Origin: an uncultured Eubacteriales bacterium
GTDB taxonomy: Bacteria; Bacillota; Clostridia; Peptostreptococcales; Anaerovoracaceae
NCBI GenBank assembly: GCA_910583765.1
Contig: CAJTYS010000021.1
Location: 1-64,000 of the forward strand
Reading direction: 5' to 3'
Length of the DNA stretch: 64,000 nt
Shown: one piece after another, positions 16,647 to 24,538 of the stretch
Layout of the letters: each line of letters opens with the position of its first letter
How positions within the stretch are numbered: the stretch's first letter is position 1
The notes under the pieces: model-generated
Databases searched by the model: none
Told to the model about the DNA's origin: nothing
Seen by the model: only the letters and a program-made list of their open reading frames with translations
Program-made: the position numbers and the translations under genes

Positions 16647-17222
16647 TTATTTTTCTATTGTGGCTACGAAAGCGCCCACTGCTTCGTCCATTTTTCCCAG
16701 CTCTGCCTTTGCTTCATCTTTTGTGGCAAACAACTGCCCGATGACCTTGTATGCTCCATCTTTTTTCAAAACTTTGGCCTTGATGCCTGATTCCTTTAGT
16801 TGCTCGATACTTTTTTCAGCAGCGGCTTTTGAGGAATAACTGCCAAACTGGAGCGCGTATCCTGCCACTTGTTTCACATCCGCTTGATCTTCGATCACAG
16901 TAGCGGGCACAGCTGTCGTCTCCGTTGCTGGCGGAACTGTGGCCGGCGCAGTGGTGACCGCTTGAACAGTGGCCGCCTGGGTACTGGCTGATGTTTCACC
17001 AGTCGATGGCTGCGTTTTGCTTTCTTCCATGGTTTCGCTTTGTTTCAAGATGCTGAGGCCCGCTGGCTCGTACCCCAATATAGGATACACCACATATTTC
17101 GCTGTCAGATACCCTGCGCAGACAGATAAACATATTATAACAAGAATGGGCACAAAATTCATCTCTATTTTTTGCCCTCTGTAAACTGGAGGCCGTCTTC
17201 TGAAATTTCTCCTTTGGTTCAT
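16647..17222 (-). CDS. Membrane-anchored SPOR-domain protein
   Basis: A 191-aa bitopic protein: an Arg-rich cytoplasmic N-terminus (NQRRNFRRRPP), one helix (about 23-46, FVPILVIICLSVCAGYLTA), a Thr/Ala/Pro-rich extracellular linker (about 70-115) and a C-terminal SPOR domain (about 120-190; YALQFGSYSSKAAAEKSIEQL, AYKVIGQLFATKDEAKAEL). SPOR domains bind denuded glycan strands at division septa or during spore formation. No enzymatic domain is attached, so it is likely a septal or sporulation localisation factor. It is the first gene of the SPOR-rarA-ispH unit. Confidence 0.9.
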   Translation of the reverse strand: MNQRRNFRRRPPVYRGQKIEMNFVPILVIICLSVCAGYLTAKYVVYPILGYEPAGLSILKQSETMEESKTQPSTGETSASTQAATVQAVTTAPATVPPATETTAVPATVIEDQADVKQVAGYALQFGSYSSKAAAEKSIEQLKESGIKAKVLKKDGAYKVIGQLFATKDEAKAELGKMDEAVGAFVATIEK

Positions 17223-17306
17223 TTTATTTCCCCTCTTCTTTGTAATGCTTTGTACATAGTATTAATCGAGTGGGACAAATAGACCAAAGGATTTTATGAT
17301 CAGAAG

Positions 17307-17352
17307 AAAAGCAAGTCCTCTTTGCAAAAATGCTTGGAACGGACTTGCTTTT
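17307..17352. terminator. Terminator downstream of the glycine-riboswitch permease
   Basis: AAAAGCAAGTCC (17307-17318) pairs perfectly with GGACTTGCTTTT (17341-17352), with a 22-base loop and T runs on both strands. It lies about 105 bases after the permease stop and separates it from the SPOR operon. Confidence 0.75.
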
Positions 17353-17456
17353 TTCTATCATGTTTTGGCAGGGAACGCAAAGACCTTTAAGCTTCACCCT
17401 CTATGCTCGGCTCTGTCATGCTTCCAATGCGGATGGACCGGCCTTTTGCTTATGAT

Positions 17457-19124
17457 CTAAGAATTCCCCTTGTTTCCTTCATTTTCCACCTTTTTGCCGA
17501 TGAATATCAGAATCAGCCCAATGATAATGGCCGCCAGGCCGCCCCATTTGAGGACTTCCAGCGCCTGCGGTATGCAATTGGAGAACATGTCGTAATCATC
17601 TGGTCCCCATTCACCGTAATCAATCTCATACCAACGCAGCCAGAACTGTCCAAAGAAAGCAAAGACACCTGCGATTGTCACATAAACGCCCAGCCTGATC
17701 ACATCGCCAAAAGCCAGCTTCGTCTTTTTATTCAATGGATACTTGACCGGATCGTTCTTTGCCATGCCACCGTAAAGCCGCTTGAAGATAATATAAGCGA
17801 TTGGACCGGTACTAATGGCGATCAGCCCCATGCACAGATAATCCGTCCCATTCACAAACAATGCCACAATCGCAATCACGATTGGGAAGCCTGCGTAAAA
17901 CACAAGACCGGCTTTTCCTCCTGGCATCACATAGAGCCCTTTGGCCTTTCTTTCTTCTATAGGAAGGTCCTTACGCAGTTTAATGACTGCCAGCGGCAAA
18001 ATGATATACAGCGCCAGCATGAACACGACTTCTGCGCTTACCAACGTAGTAAAGTCAGACTGTGCTAAAATCAAGGTAACGATTGCCAGAGACAGGATGC
18101 CCACATATGGCACGCCTCTCTTTTTGCTTACTTTTACCAGGAACTTCGGGCAAAGATTGTCATCTGCCAGTACAAAGAACCCTCTGGAGCCTGATGCGAG
18201 ATAAGTATTAAAAATCGCACACTGAGAAACAATGGCGATCACGAGGAAAACATATCCCCACGCCTGGCCCAAGTTCGCTGTCAGAACAGTGGCGTATCCC
18301 ATGCTTTCTCCTGTGAATCCTCCATCTGTGGCCCAGTTTTCCCAGCTTCCTTCTGGCAGGGACGCAAGACCGCCCAGAGTAGGCAATACATATGTAAGCG
18401 CTACCAATGGCATAGCGATCATTAATCCTTTTGGAATGACTTGTGGGTTTTTCACTTCGCCAGCCATGTTGGAAATACATTCATATCCGCAGTACATCCA
18501 TACGCAGATGCAGATCCCTCCGCCAATGCCATCGATCAAAGAGTAATCCTCTGGCATAAACGGCTCAACGGGATTGGTGTTCCAGTTGAGGATTCCCACA
18601 ATGGCCACCAGCGCGAATGCCAGGACGATCAAAACAGACAAAATCGTACTGACCATTCCAACTTCTTTTAATCCCATCAGATTGATGATAGTAAATATTA
18701 AAATCATTCCGATTTTCAGCGCGTGGATCGCGACCTCTGACATTGGGATCATTTGACTCACATAACCTGCTACCAGCGCGACATACACACCGTTTGTGAT
18801 ATAGGTGGAAACCGTTCCCCACCATCCTGCCTGAAAGCCCCAAAATTCACCAAAGGCTTCCTTTACCCAAACGTACACGCCGCCTTCCGATGGTAGGACA
18901 GAACCCATTTCAGCAACTAGATTACTGATGGGATAAGCCCATATGATCGGAAAGATGATTAACAGAGCAAGGGTCATCCCCGGCCCTGCTTCTGGTATCA
19001 TTTCTTCGATACCAAACGCTCCTGCCGCAACCAGACAGTACAGCATGAACACAATGCCTGATACTTTGATATCATGCTTTTTCAACCCTGCCACACCATG
19101 TGTTTGCGTTTGATTCTGACTCAT
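17457..19124 (-). CDS. APC-family amino acid permease, riboswitch-controlled
   Basis: A 555-aa cytoplasmic-membrane transporter of the amino acid-polyamine-organocation superfamily with about 12-14 hydrophobic helices. The N-terminus after a short polar lead (SQNQTQTHGVAGLKKHDI) contains the helix-1 break GAFGIEEMIPEAGPG and the helix-2 segment LVAEMGSVLPSEGGVYVWV, both APC hallmarks. The ATG at 19124 is chosen for AAGGAGGTGCTGAT; an upstream in-frame start at 19154 has none. The substrate cannot be read from the protein, but the glycine riboswitch in its leader argues for glycine or a closely linked amino acid. It appears to be a single-gene unit ended by the hairpin at 17307-17352. Confidence 0.9.
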   Translation of the reverse strand: MSQNQTQTHGVAGLKKHDIKVSGIVFMLYCLVAAGAFGIEEMIPEAGPGMTLALLIIFPIIWAYPISNLVAEMGSVLPSEGGVYVWVKEAFGEFWGFQAGWWGTVSTYITNGVYVALVAGYVSQMIPMSEVAIHALKIGMILIFTIINLMGLKEVGMVSTILSVLIVLAFALVAIVGILNWNTNPVEPFMPEDYSLIDGIGGGICICVWMYCGYECISNMAGEVKNPQVIPKGLMIAMPLVALTYVLPTLGGLASLPEGSWENWATDGGFTGESMGYATVLTANLGQAWGYVFLVIAIVSQCAIFNTYLASGSRGFFVLADDNLCPKFLVKVSKKRGVPYVGILSLAIVTLILAQSDFTTLVSAEVVFMLALYIILPLAVIKLRKDLPIEERKAKGLYVMPGGKAGLVFYAGFPIVIAIVALFVNGTDYLCMGLIAISTGPIAYIIFKRLYGGMAKNDPVKYPLNKKTKLAFGDVIRLGVYVTIAGVFAFFGQFWLRWYEIDYGEWGPDDYDMFSNCIPQALEVLKWGGLAAIIIGLILIFIGKKVENEGNKGNS

Positions 19125-19323
19125 ATCAGCACCTCCTTGAAAAACTAGCCACAAAACCCGCAGGTTCCATAGCCTTCACATAACGTATCGATGTCTGTGC
19201 CCGCGCATAACCCATCGATATAAAAAGCTGAAACCGCAGAATCAAAGCACTTGGTCCCGCAGGCCTTTTGCAGAAAACGGCTTGACTCAGCAGCTCTTTT
19301 TCAAAACTCTGAAAACATGGCAC

Positions 19324-19371
19324 AAGCACACGATCAAGATGAAAAAAGAGAAACATGCGACCACCTAAAAA
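19324..19371 (-). promoter_or_regulatory. Possible expression platform of the glycine riboswitch
   Basis: On the minus strand the last part of aptamer 2 (ATGCATCGCC) can pair imperfectly with GGTGGTCGCAT, followed by GTTTCTCTTTTTTC. This is terminator-like and overlaps the aptamer's 3' end, as expected for glycine control by transcription termination. The pairing has mismatches, so the on/off sense is unresolved. Confidence 0.4.
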
Positions 19372-19555
19372 CGGCGATGCATATTCCTCTGTCCCTTTGC
19401 CAGTTGGTTATCTCCTCGTAGGCGCCACGCTCAAGTGGTCTCTCCAAAGTTTCGTCTGACGACCTTCCTTTTGCCTGTCAGTTTCCACAGAACAACTGCT
19501 ATTGCTCTGCCTTGCTTCTTCGGCCCCCTGATCGAAACGGGTGTCTAGGGTCATC
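19372..19555 (-). ncRNA. Tandem glycine riboswitch
   Basis: A cis-acting leader RNA with two glycine aptamers. Aptamer 1: P1 arms GATGACC (plus coordinates 19549-19555) and GGTCGTC (19458-19464), core CCGAAGAAGCAAG (19511-19523) and CAGGCAAAAGGA (19466-19477). Aptamer 2: GGAGAGACC (19437-19445), then GGCAAAGGGACAGAGG (19386-19401). These match the glycine riboswitch consensus (GGAGAG, CCGAAGGGGCAA, CAGGCAAAAGGACAGAG) and order, with a short linker between aptamers. It lies 250 bases before the APC permease start. Confidence 0.88.
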
Positions 19556-19589
19556 TTCATCCGAAATATTCACTTTCAGCTGTTGCTAT

Positions 19590-19618
19590 AGTTTAACATT
19601 TATTTTCAGAACATTCAA
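19590..19618 (-). promoter_or_regulatory. Promoter of the glycine riboswitch-permease transcript
   Basis: Minus-strand TTGAAT (19613-19618), 17-base spacer, TAAACT (19590-19595), placing the start about 25-30 bases before riboswitch P1. Confidence 0.6.
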
Positions 19619-19649
19619 CCGTTTTTAACAATTTTCACTCAATTTTCAC

Positions 19650-20201
19650 TCAAAATTTTTCTGTTTTTAAGGTGCTTTCAGCGATTTTTCTTTTTAATTC
19701 GCTGATCAAATGGATGATATCTTTAATATAGTAATTGTTTTCTTTGATCTGCTTTTTGACTTTTTCCAGGTATTCCTGCTTGTTCCCTGGCAGTTGCTGC
19801 CCCACTTCTCCGATAAACGTCACCATGTTTTCCTGCAGGTTCATCCGGTTCTGCGGCATGGGCACGTAAGCGATCCGAACCTGCTTTGTCTTTCTATGGT
19901 AAAAAATCGTATCTAATGTGAGCATGATTCTGCTTGGCGTAATGAGATACTCTCCTGCTTTGCTCACTAGCAGGAAGGTCTTTTCCAAAATCTCCAGTGC
20001 CTGCCTGATGTCTTTCAAACTGCATTGCCGCAGTGCCGTGTATCCACTGCAATTGTACGACACTAGCTCGCCATCTTCACAGCTGACGAATCCCATGGGC
20101 ATGAATAGTTCACACAGCCCAGATGAAAGAACGATTTTTTCAAATTCCTTCACGCTTCCCTCTTTTAGCCGTAATCTAAAATTGTTGTTTTGAATCTCCA
20201 T
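19650..20201 (-). CDS. DUF6382-like protein at the end of the Tad operon
   Basis: A 183-aa soluble protein, no signal or membrane segment. The start at 20201 is favoured by GGAGGGGGATAAAA. The body (FRLRLKEGSVKEFEKIVLSS, FMPMGFVSCEDGELVSYNCS, LTLDTIFYHRKTKQVRIAYVP) resembles the N-terminal DUF6382 domain often joined to an FHA domain in clostridial Tad loci. Here the FHA part is missing and the protein ends in a charged helical tail. It begins 3 bases from the end of the TadE-like gene, so it is the last gene of the operon. It may be a cytoplasmic regulator or assembly factor of the pilus; that role is inferred from position. Confidence 0.65.
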   Translation of the reverse strand: MEIQNNNFRLRLKEGSVKEFEKIVLSSGLCELFMPMGFVSCEDGELVSYNCSGYTALRQCSLKDIRQALEILEKTFLLVSKAGEYLITPSRIMLTLDTIFYHRKTKQVRIAYVPMPQNRMNLQENMVTFIGEVGQQLPGNKQEYLEKVKKQIKENNYYIKDIIHLISELKRKIAESTLKTEKF

Positions 20202-20203
20202 TT

Positions 20204-20962
20204 TTATCCCCCTCCGCATTTGCTGCATGCCTGATAACCTTTTGCTTCTGCGTCTTCTTTTTCCATCTCTATCGTATATTTTTCGATCATGCTGCAGGTC
20301 TTTTTGTGATATGCCCTGCCCGCATCTGGAAAGCAGTAGACATAAACTCCCATGGGCAGATCTTCAGATTGACAAAGCTCGCAGCCCTTGTACTGGCTTT
20401 TGAGCCTTCTTGTCAGCACCAGTTGCCTGGCATGGGCTTTTACATACCTGCAGGTTTCGCTGTGGAACCGTTTTCCCCAAGAAGGAAACACCCAGACCAG
20501 TTTTCCATCTCCATTTTTCTCCATTTCATCAAACCCCATGGGCTCTCCCTGGCTTCGCTTTCCTATGAACCCTCTGCACCTGACTCTGCTCTCCATTTCA
20601 AACTCATGGCCCATGTCAAAGGGCAGGGAAAGTCTGACTCTATACTGACACCCTGTGGCAATCAAACCTTCTCGATTCCCATCCTCATACAAATACCGTA
20701 AGCCTGTAGCCTTGATCTGATCCATGTTTTTATTTTCCTGCTCCAAACGCTGCTCCAGCTTTCCGCGAAAGAACGGAGCCGTCTTGACGCCATAAGCTTG
20801 GGCTGCTAAATGTTCGGTTTCATCTAATAAGGCAAAGGCCACATGGTCCGCTGTGCTGTAAAGTTTGATGCAATATCCCAGTGTTAGCACTCCTATGATG
20901 AAGATTGGCAGAAAGATCGCTGCCTCAAGTGTGAAATATCCCTTTTTAGTATTTGAAATCAT
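20204..20962 (-). CDS. TadE-like minor pseudopilin with two Cys/His cassettes
   Basis: A 252-aa protein. The N-terminus is a pilin-like signal/membrane helix (KKGYFTLEAAIFLPIFIIGVLTLGY) as in TadE/TadF minor pseudopilins. The C-terminal third carries two cassettes of identical spacing, H-x3-C-x22-C-x2-C: FHSETC...CELC and YHKKTC...CSKC. Such H-x3-C...C-x2-C units are found singly at the ends of exported proteins and look like metal sites; their tandem use on a pseudopilin is unusual. Start 20962 follows GGGAGAGAG. The gene overlaps the DUF5702-type gene upstream by 17 bases and sits within the Tad operon. Confidence 0.78.
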   Translation of the reverse strand: MISNTKKGYFTLEAAIFLPIFIIGVLTLGYCIKLYSTADHVAFALLDETEHLAAQAYGVKTAPFFRGKLEQRLEQENKNMDQIKATGLRYLYEDGNREGLIATGCQYRVRLSLPFDMGHEFEMESRVRCRGFIGKRSQGEPMGFDEMEKNGDGKLVWVFPSWGKRFHSETCRYVKAHARQLVLTRRLKSQYKGCELCQSEDLPMGVYVYCFPDAGRAYHKKTCSMIEKYTIEMEKEDAEAKGYQACSKCGGG

Positions 20963-22178
20963 AATCTCTCTCCCTGCCATTCACCTTTGCTTTCATCTGA
21001 AACCCTCCATTGTGAGTCTTAATCAAAAAATCCCTCGCATACGTTCCCTTCATGTTAATCTGAATCAAGTCCATCACCCTAGCTAACTTGATGGTTTCAT
21101 TTTGAAAGTGAAGAAACACCATCAGATAATCTTCATAACGCAGTCCTTTGTCGCTCCCTGTGTCAATGCATCCATGATCCAAATCCTTTAAAACCGCCTC
21201 CAGATCCGTGGCCCAAGTGACCTTGCCCTTGAAAAGCGCCACAGGCCTGCCTTTTTCCAGAAGCCTGGCATCGTTTTCCGCTTCTGCCAAGGACCAAGTC
21301 CCTATGATGGCTGCCTGCGTTAAAACCGCGGCCGGTCCTGGCGTAAGGGCTTCTGCGGCAGCCAGGGTTTTTGTTCGTTTTTCCCCGTCCAGATAAAGAT
21401 GCGCCGCATTGAGCCCACTGCGAAAGAGAAGGAGCCCCTTCCGCACCTGCCTGTAGTTTTCTTTGTTGCTATAATCCCCTTCCAGTATGTATTCCACCTC
21501 ATTGCTGAAAAAGGTATCATAGGGAACCTCTCTCCCCTGTGCGTTTTTAAAATTTTCCAAGATATACCGATTCACCAGATACGCATCCTTTGTCTTGTCA
21601 AAGATCGCCTCTAGATCGTTCAGCTGTGATTTTATTTGTTCAACCCACGCTGCGAAGTCAGGACTATTGCCGCTTAAGGGAAAGGATGGCAGCGACCTGA
21701 TGATTTTTTTGTTTCTCAGCGTCCGATCTCGTTCTTTCCTTTCTTCCTTCACTTCACGGTCTTCCTCTCTTTTTTTCCTGCCAAGCACATGATCGAGGAC
21801 ATGATTTCGCAAGGCGAATCTCATATGCGCCAGGATCTGTTCTTTCAACACTGTCCCGTTCCCTAATTGCTGGGTGCCAAAGTCCACCTGGAGCTCCTTT
21901 AGCCTGGCCCGATCACTGGGGTCAAGCGCATAGTCCGTGTCCTCTGTCACGATCCGCGCCACTTCTTGGCCAGTGCGTTCAAAGGCGAACAGACCATACC
22001 GCTCTTTTAGTTCCAGATCGAATTCAGACAGCACGGATTTTCCTGCTAAATGGAGAAGCCCATCGCAATAACTGGTAAGCGCTGCGGTCTTGGCCGCATA
22101 AGCGAAGGCTGCGGTCAGCATCACCATGGCTGCCAGGATGAACAGGAGAAAGATGGATGTACTGCCCTTTTTATTCAT
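20946..22178 (-). CDS. DUF5702-type Tad-locus envelope protein
   Basis: A 410-aa protein with an N-terminal membrane helix of pilin type (NKKGSTSIFLLFILAAMVMLTAAFAYA) and a long extracytoplasmic part with a charged coiled-coil-like stretch (RKKREEDREVKEERKERD, about 140). It resembles the DUF5702 proteins found next to TadE/TadF in Gram-positive Tad clusters, probably a TadG-like surface component. ATG 22178 is preferred to ATG 22184 because GGGAAG needs spacing. It overlaps the end of tadE by 8 bases. Exact function is unknown. Confidence 0.7.
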   Translation of the reverse strand: MNKKGSTSIFLLFILAAMVMLTAAFAYAAKTAALTSYCDGLLHLAGKSVLSEFDLELKERYGLFAFERTGQEVARIVTEDTDYALDPSDRARLKELQVDFGTQQLGNGTVLKEQILAHMRFALRNHVLDHVLGRKKREEDREVKEERKERDRTLRNKKIIRSLPSFPLSGNSPDFAAWVEQIKSQLNDLEAIFDKTKDAYLVNRYILENFKNAQGREVPYDTFFSNEVEYILEGDYSNKENYRQVRKGLLLFRSGLNAAHLYLDGEKRTKTLAAAEALTPGPAAVLTQAAIIGTWSLAEAENDARLLEKGRPVALFKGKVTWATDLEAVLKDLDHGCIDTGSDKGLRYEDYLMVFLHFQNETIKLARVMDLIQINMKGTYARDFLIKTHNGGFQMKAKVNGRERDYDFKY

Positions 22179-22551
22179 GCTCATCTTCCCGATCCTTTCT
22201 CATTACCAAGTCCACGGTCCTCACAAAATCAGCTTCATGATCCACATACTTTTTTGCGGACAATGGTTTCTCCAGCTTTTTCAAAAGCCCTCTTTCCATG
22301 AAGGTCTTATTTCCCAGGCAATAGACTTCTGTTGCCTTTTTGTAAATGGGAAACACTGGCTCTGCGCTAGGCTCGCATTTCACTGTTTTCGATATGCGCC
22401 CGCTTTCTGCTCGTAAGGCCATGTGCATATTCGCTCTGGTCTCTGCCAGCTGGTAAAAAAACACCAGCATATGGATGAGCGCTGCTACTGTCAAAATCAC
22501 CAGCGGGAAAACCAGCGCCGCTTCCACCATGGTCGCGCCCCGTTTATTCAT
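22171..22551 (-). CDS. tadE: TadE-like pseudopilin
   Basis: A 126-aa protein with the TadE signature: short basic lead, NKRGATMVEAALVFPLVILTVAALIHMLVFF membrane helix with the Glu of the prepilin-peptidase site, then a small extracytoplasmic domain ending in charged RKDREDEHE. TadE proteins are processed by the TadV peptidase and act as minor pilins. It follows the Flp pilin gene by one base and overlaps the next gene. Confidence 0.85.
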   Translation of the reverse strand: MNKRGATMVEAALVFPLVILTVAALIHMLVFFYQLAETRANMHMALRAESGRISKTVKCEPSAEPVFPIYKKATEVYCLGNKTFMERGLLKKLEKPLSAKKYVDHEADFVRTVDLVMRKDREDEHE

Positions 22552-22552
22552 G

Positions 22553-22711
22553 TCAAAACCCTGTGTTCAGACTTTCAAATGTTTTATTGACAAAGGCGGT
22601 GATTTCGTTTTTAAAAATCAACCCCAGGATGATGGCAATAGCCACAAGGATCGCGACCTGCACCATCTCCATGCCCTTTTTGTTGTTTTGTATCAACCTT
22701 TTTTTCTTCAT
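22553..22711 (-). CDS. flp: Flp-type (class IVb) major pilin
   Basis: A 52-aa prepilin. TAAGGAGGAAATGAGAG precedes the ATG at 22711. The basic leader KKKRLIQNNKKG is followed by the processing site and helix MEMVQVAILVAIAIILGLIF, including the Glu at +2 after the Met, then a short tail (KNEITAFVNKTFESLNTGF). This is the size and layout of Gram-positive Flp pilins, the main subunit of the Tad pilus. It lies between tadC and tadE. Confidence 0.9.
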   Translation of the reverse strand: MKKKRLIQNNKKGMEMVQVAILVAIAIILGLIFKNEITAFVNKTFESLNTGF

Positions 22712-22725
22712 CTCTCATTTCCTCC

Positions 22726-23799
22726 TTACAATTTCATCATGGCCGGCGCTATGGTGATCAAGATCAAAACCAAGAGAAGAATCACCAGGGGCATGGTCAT
22801 CTTTGTTTCTGCCAGCCTGCCCTTTTCCTCTGCGTTCTGCTTTCGTGAAAACCACAGCATCTCGTTTTCTTTTTTCAATTTGTTCGATAGATCCGCGCCT
22901 TTGCTGATATTGTCGCTGATCATGTTGGTGATCCGCATCAGCTCTTTCACGCCGCTTCGTTTGGCAAAAGTCCGCAGTTCTTCATGAAGCGAGCCATTGG
23001 CCTCCTGGACAGATCTGCTGATCTGTTCCATTTGATCATAGAAATAACTTTGTTTTCTGCCGCTCTTTTGGTGGTCTTCCATGATCTTCATGAACGCAGT
23101 GTTCAGCACGCTCCCCGCATTGAGCAGCAGCACGATCTTGTTGATGAACTCCGGCAATTCCTGAATAATAGACTCTCTAGCTTGCCGCTCTGCCCTTTCC
23201 ACCCTGTAAAACCGTGTTTTGTACAATAGCATCCCTGCTGCCAGAGCAGCTGCGCCATACAACACCAGATTGGATTCCTCCGCCTTTTTCCAGGTCAGGG
23301 TTTGGCCTTTACCTAGTTCATTTGGGAGAGAGATCCTCTCTGCGGATGTGTCTGCGTTCATTTTAGAAATCAGTCCCCTCAGCTGTGTTTCTATGGCGTC
23401 TTCCTCCCTTTCCTCAGGAAAGATCTGCTCCTGTTCCTGCTGACTACTTCCCTTGGGCTGTATGGTAATGTAGTACTCCTTTGTGAGAATCCCGTCTTTT
23501 GTGCCTACTTCCACTTCTGTCTGAAAGGAAAACGCGCCTTGCTCCTGCGAAGGGCGGGTGATCTGTGTGATCTCGCCATTTCCATCAATGTTCAGCCCAT
23601 CGCATCCCCCTGCGTCTGCCAAAAGGCTGATGGATATCATCACCAGCAGCGTGCCTGCCGCTAAAGCGCATTTCATCAAAAATCCGTTCTTGTCTTTCTC
23701 TGCCTGCTCTTGGCAATCTTTACCGCCGTAAAGCCTGCGGTATCGCTGGTTCAGCGTCTTATGAAATTCTTTGATTCCTTTTCTATTGTTGTCACGCAT
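22726..23799 (-). CDS. tadC: TadC-like inner-membrane platform protein
   Basis: A 357-aa type II secretion F-domain protein, the second platform component for the pilus motor. The C-terminal half holds the T2SSF helices (ELPEFINKIVLLLNAGSVLNTAFMKI, then GRLAETKMTMPLVILLLVLILITIAPAMM at the end). Unusually, the N-terminal half has a hydrophobic helix (about 41-60) and then about 115 residues of polar, apparently extracytoplasmic sequence before the next helix at about 180. It overlaps tadB by 8 bases. Confidence 0.85.
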   Translation of the reverse strand: MRDNNRKGIKEFHKTLNQRYRRLYGGKDCQEQAEKDKNGFLMKCALAAGTLLVMISISLLADAGGCDGLNIDGNGEITQITRPSQEQGAFSFQTEVEVGTKDGILTKEYYITIQPKGSSQQEQEQIFPEEREEDAIETQLRGLISKMNADTSAERISLPNELGKGQTLTWKKAEESNLVLYGAAALAAGMLLYKTRFYRVERAERQARESIIQELPEFINKIVLLLNAGSVLNTAFMKIMEDHQKSGRKQSYFYDQMEQISRSVQEANGSLHEELRTFAKRSGVKELMRITNMISDNISKGADLSNKLKKENEMLWFSRKQNAEEKGRLAETKMTMPLVILLLVLILITIAPAMMKL

Positions 23800-24538
23800 T
23801 GATGTTCGTCAGCCTTTCCATCATGTAGAAAGCGGCGGCGATGCCTGCCAGCGCCATTGTCATGATCAGCCTCCCCGCCGCAGTTGTATATAGAGGCATT
23901 AAGTAATCGGGAGAAAACACATTTAGAAACAGGACCACGATCAAGGGTATGGCGCTGATGATCTTGCCCTCGAACTTTTTCTGCGCAGTCAGAGTTTTGA
24001 TCTCCCTGTCAATATTCATTTTATCCACAAGAATATCTGTTGTGTTTTTCAGCACTTTTTCCAGATCGCCACCCATTGTTCTGCATGTCATATAGACCTG
24101 GACAAAATTGTTGATGTCTTCACAGCCGCTCCGCTCTGCGAAATCAAGAAGAAGACGGATATCACTTTCTCTGTTTTCCGATATGCCTTTGACCATATGC
24201 TTCAATTCCACTACCATAGGCGCCTCCTCACCGTACATGACTCTGAGATGCTCCATCCCATCTTCCAGGGCTTCGGAGATCCGCAGGTTTGCCGCGATGG
24301 ACGCAGATAGGGAATACAGCAGGTCTTTGAATTGTGTTGTAAGTAAAGCACGTCTCCTCTCACCCAGAAGCCAGCTATATTTCCGAAGAAACAAATATGG
24401 AAGCATGCCTCCTGCCATGGAAAAAACGATGCTGTGATAAAACAGGTAGAGCACTGTGAACACACCTACGTACCCTGCGACTAAAAAGCTGACCTTTTCT
24501 TTTGTGGACAATTCATATTGCCTGTAATCTGTTTTCAT
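23792..24538 (-). CDS. tadB: TadB-like inner-membrane platform protein
   Basis: A 248-aa T2SSF-domain membrane protein that couples the TadA ATPase to pilin polymerisation. Visible features: early paired helices (VSFLVAGYVGVFTVLYLFYHSIVFSM), the F-domain core (LLYSLSASIAANLRISEALEDGM; NFVQVYMTCRTMGGDLEKVL) and two C-terminal helices. The ATG overlaps the tadA stop (ATGA). Confidence 0.88.
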   Translation of the reverse strand: MKTDYRQYELSTKEKVSFLVAGYVGVFTVLYLFYHSIVFSMAGGMLPYLFLRKYSWLLGERRRALLTTQFKDLLYSLSASIAANLRISEALEDGMEHLRVMYGEEAPMVVELKHMVKGISENRESDIRLLLDFAERSGCEDINNFVQVYMTCRTMGGDLEKVLKNTTDILVDKMNIDREIKTLTAQKKFEGKIISAIPLIVVLFLNVFSPDYLMPLYTTAAGRLIMTMALAGIAAAFYMMERLTNINA

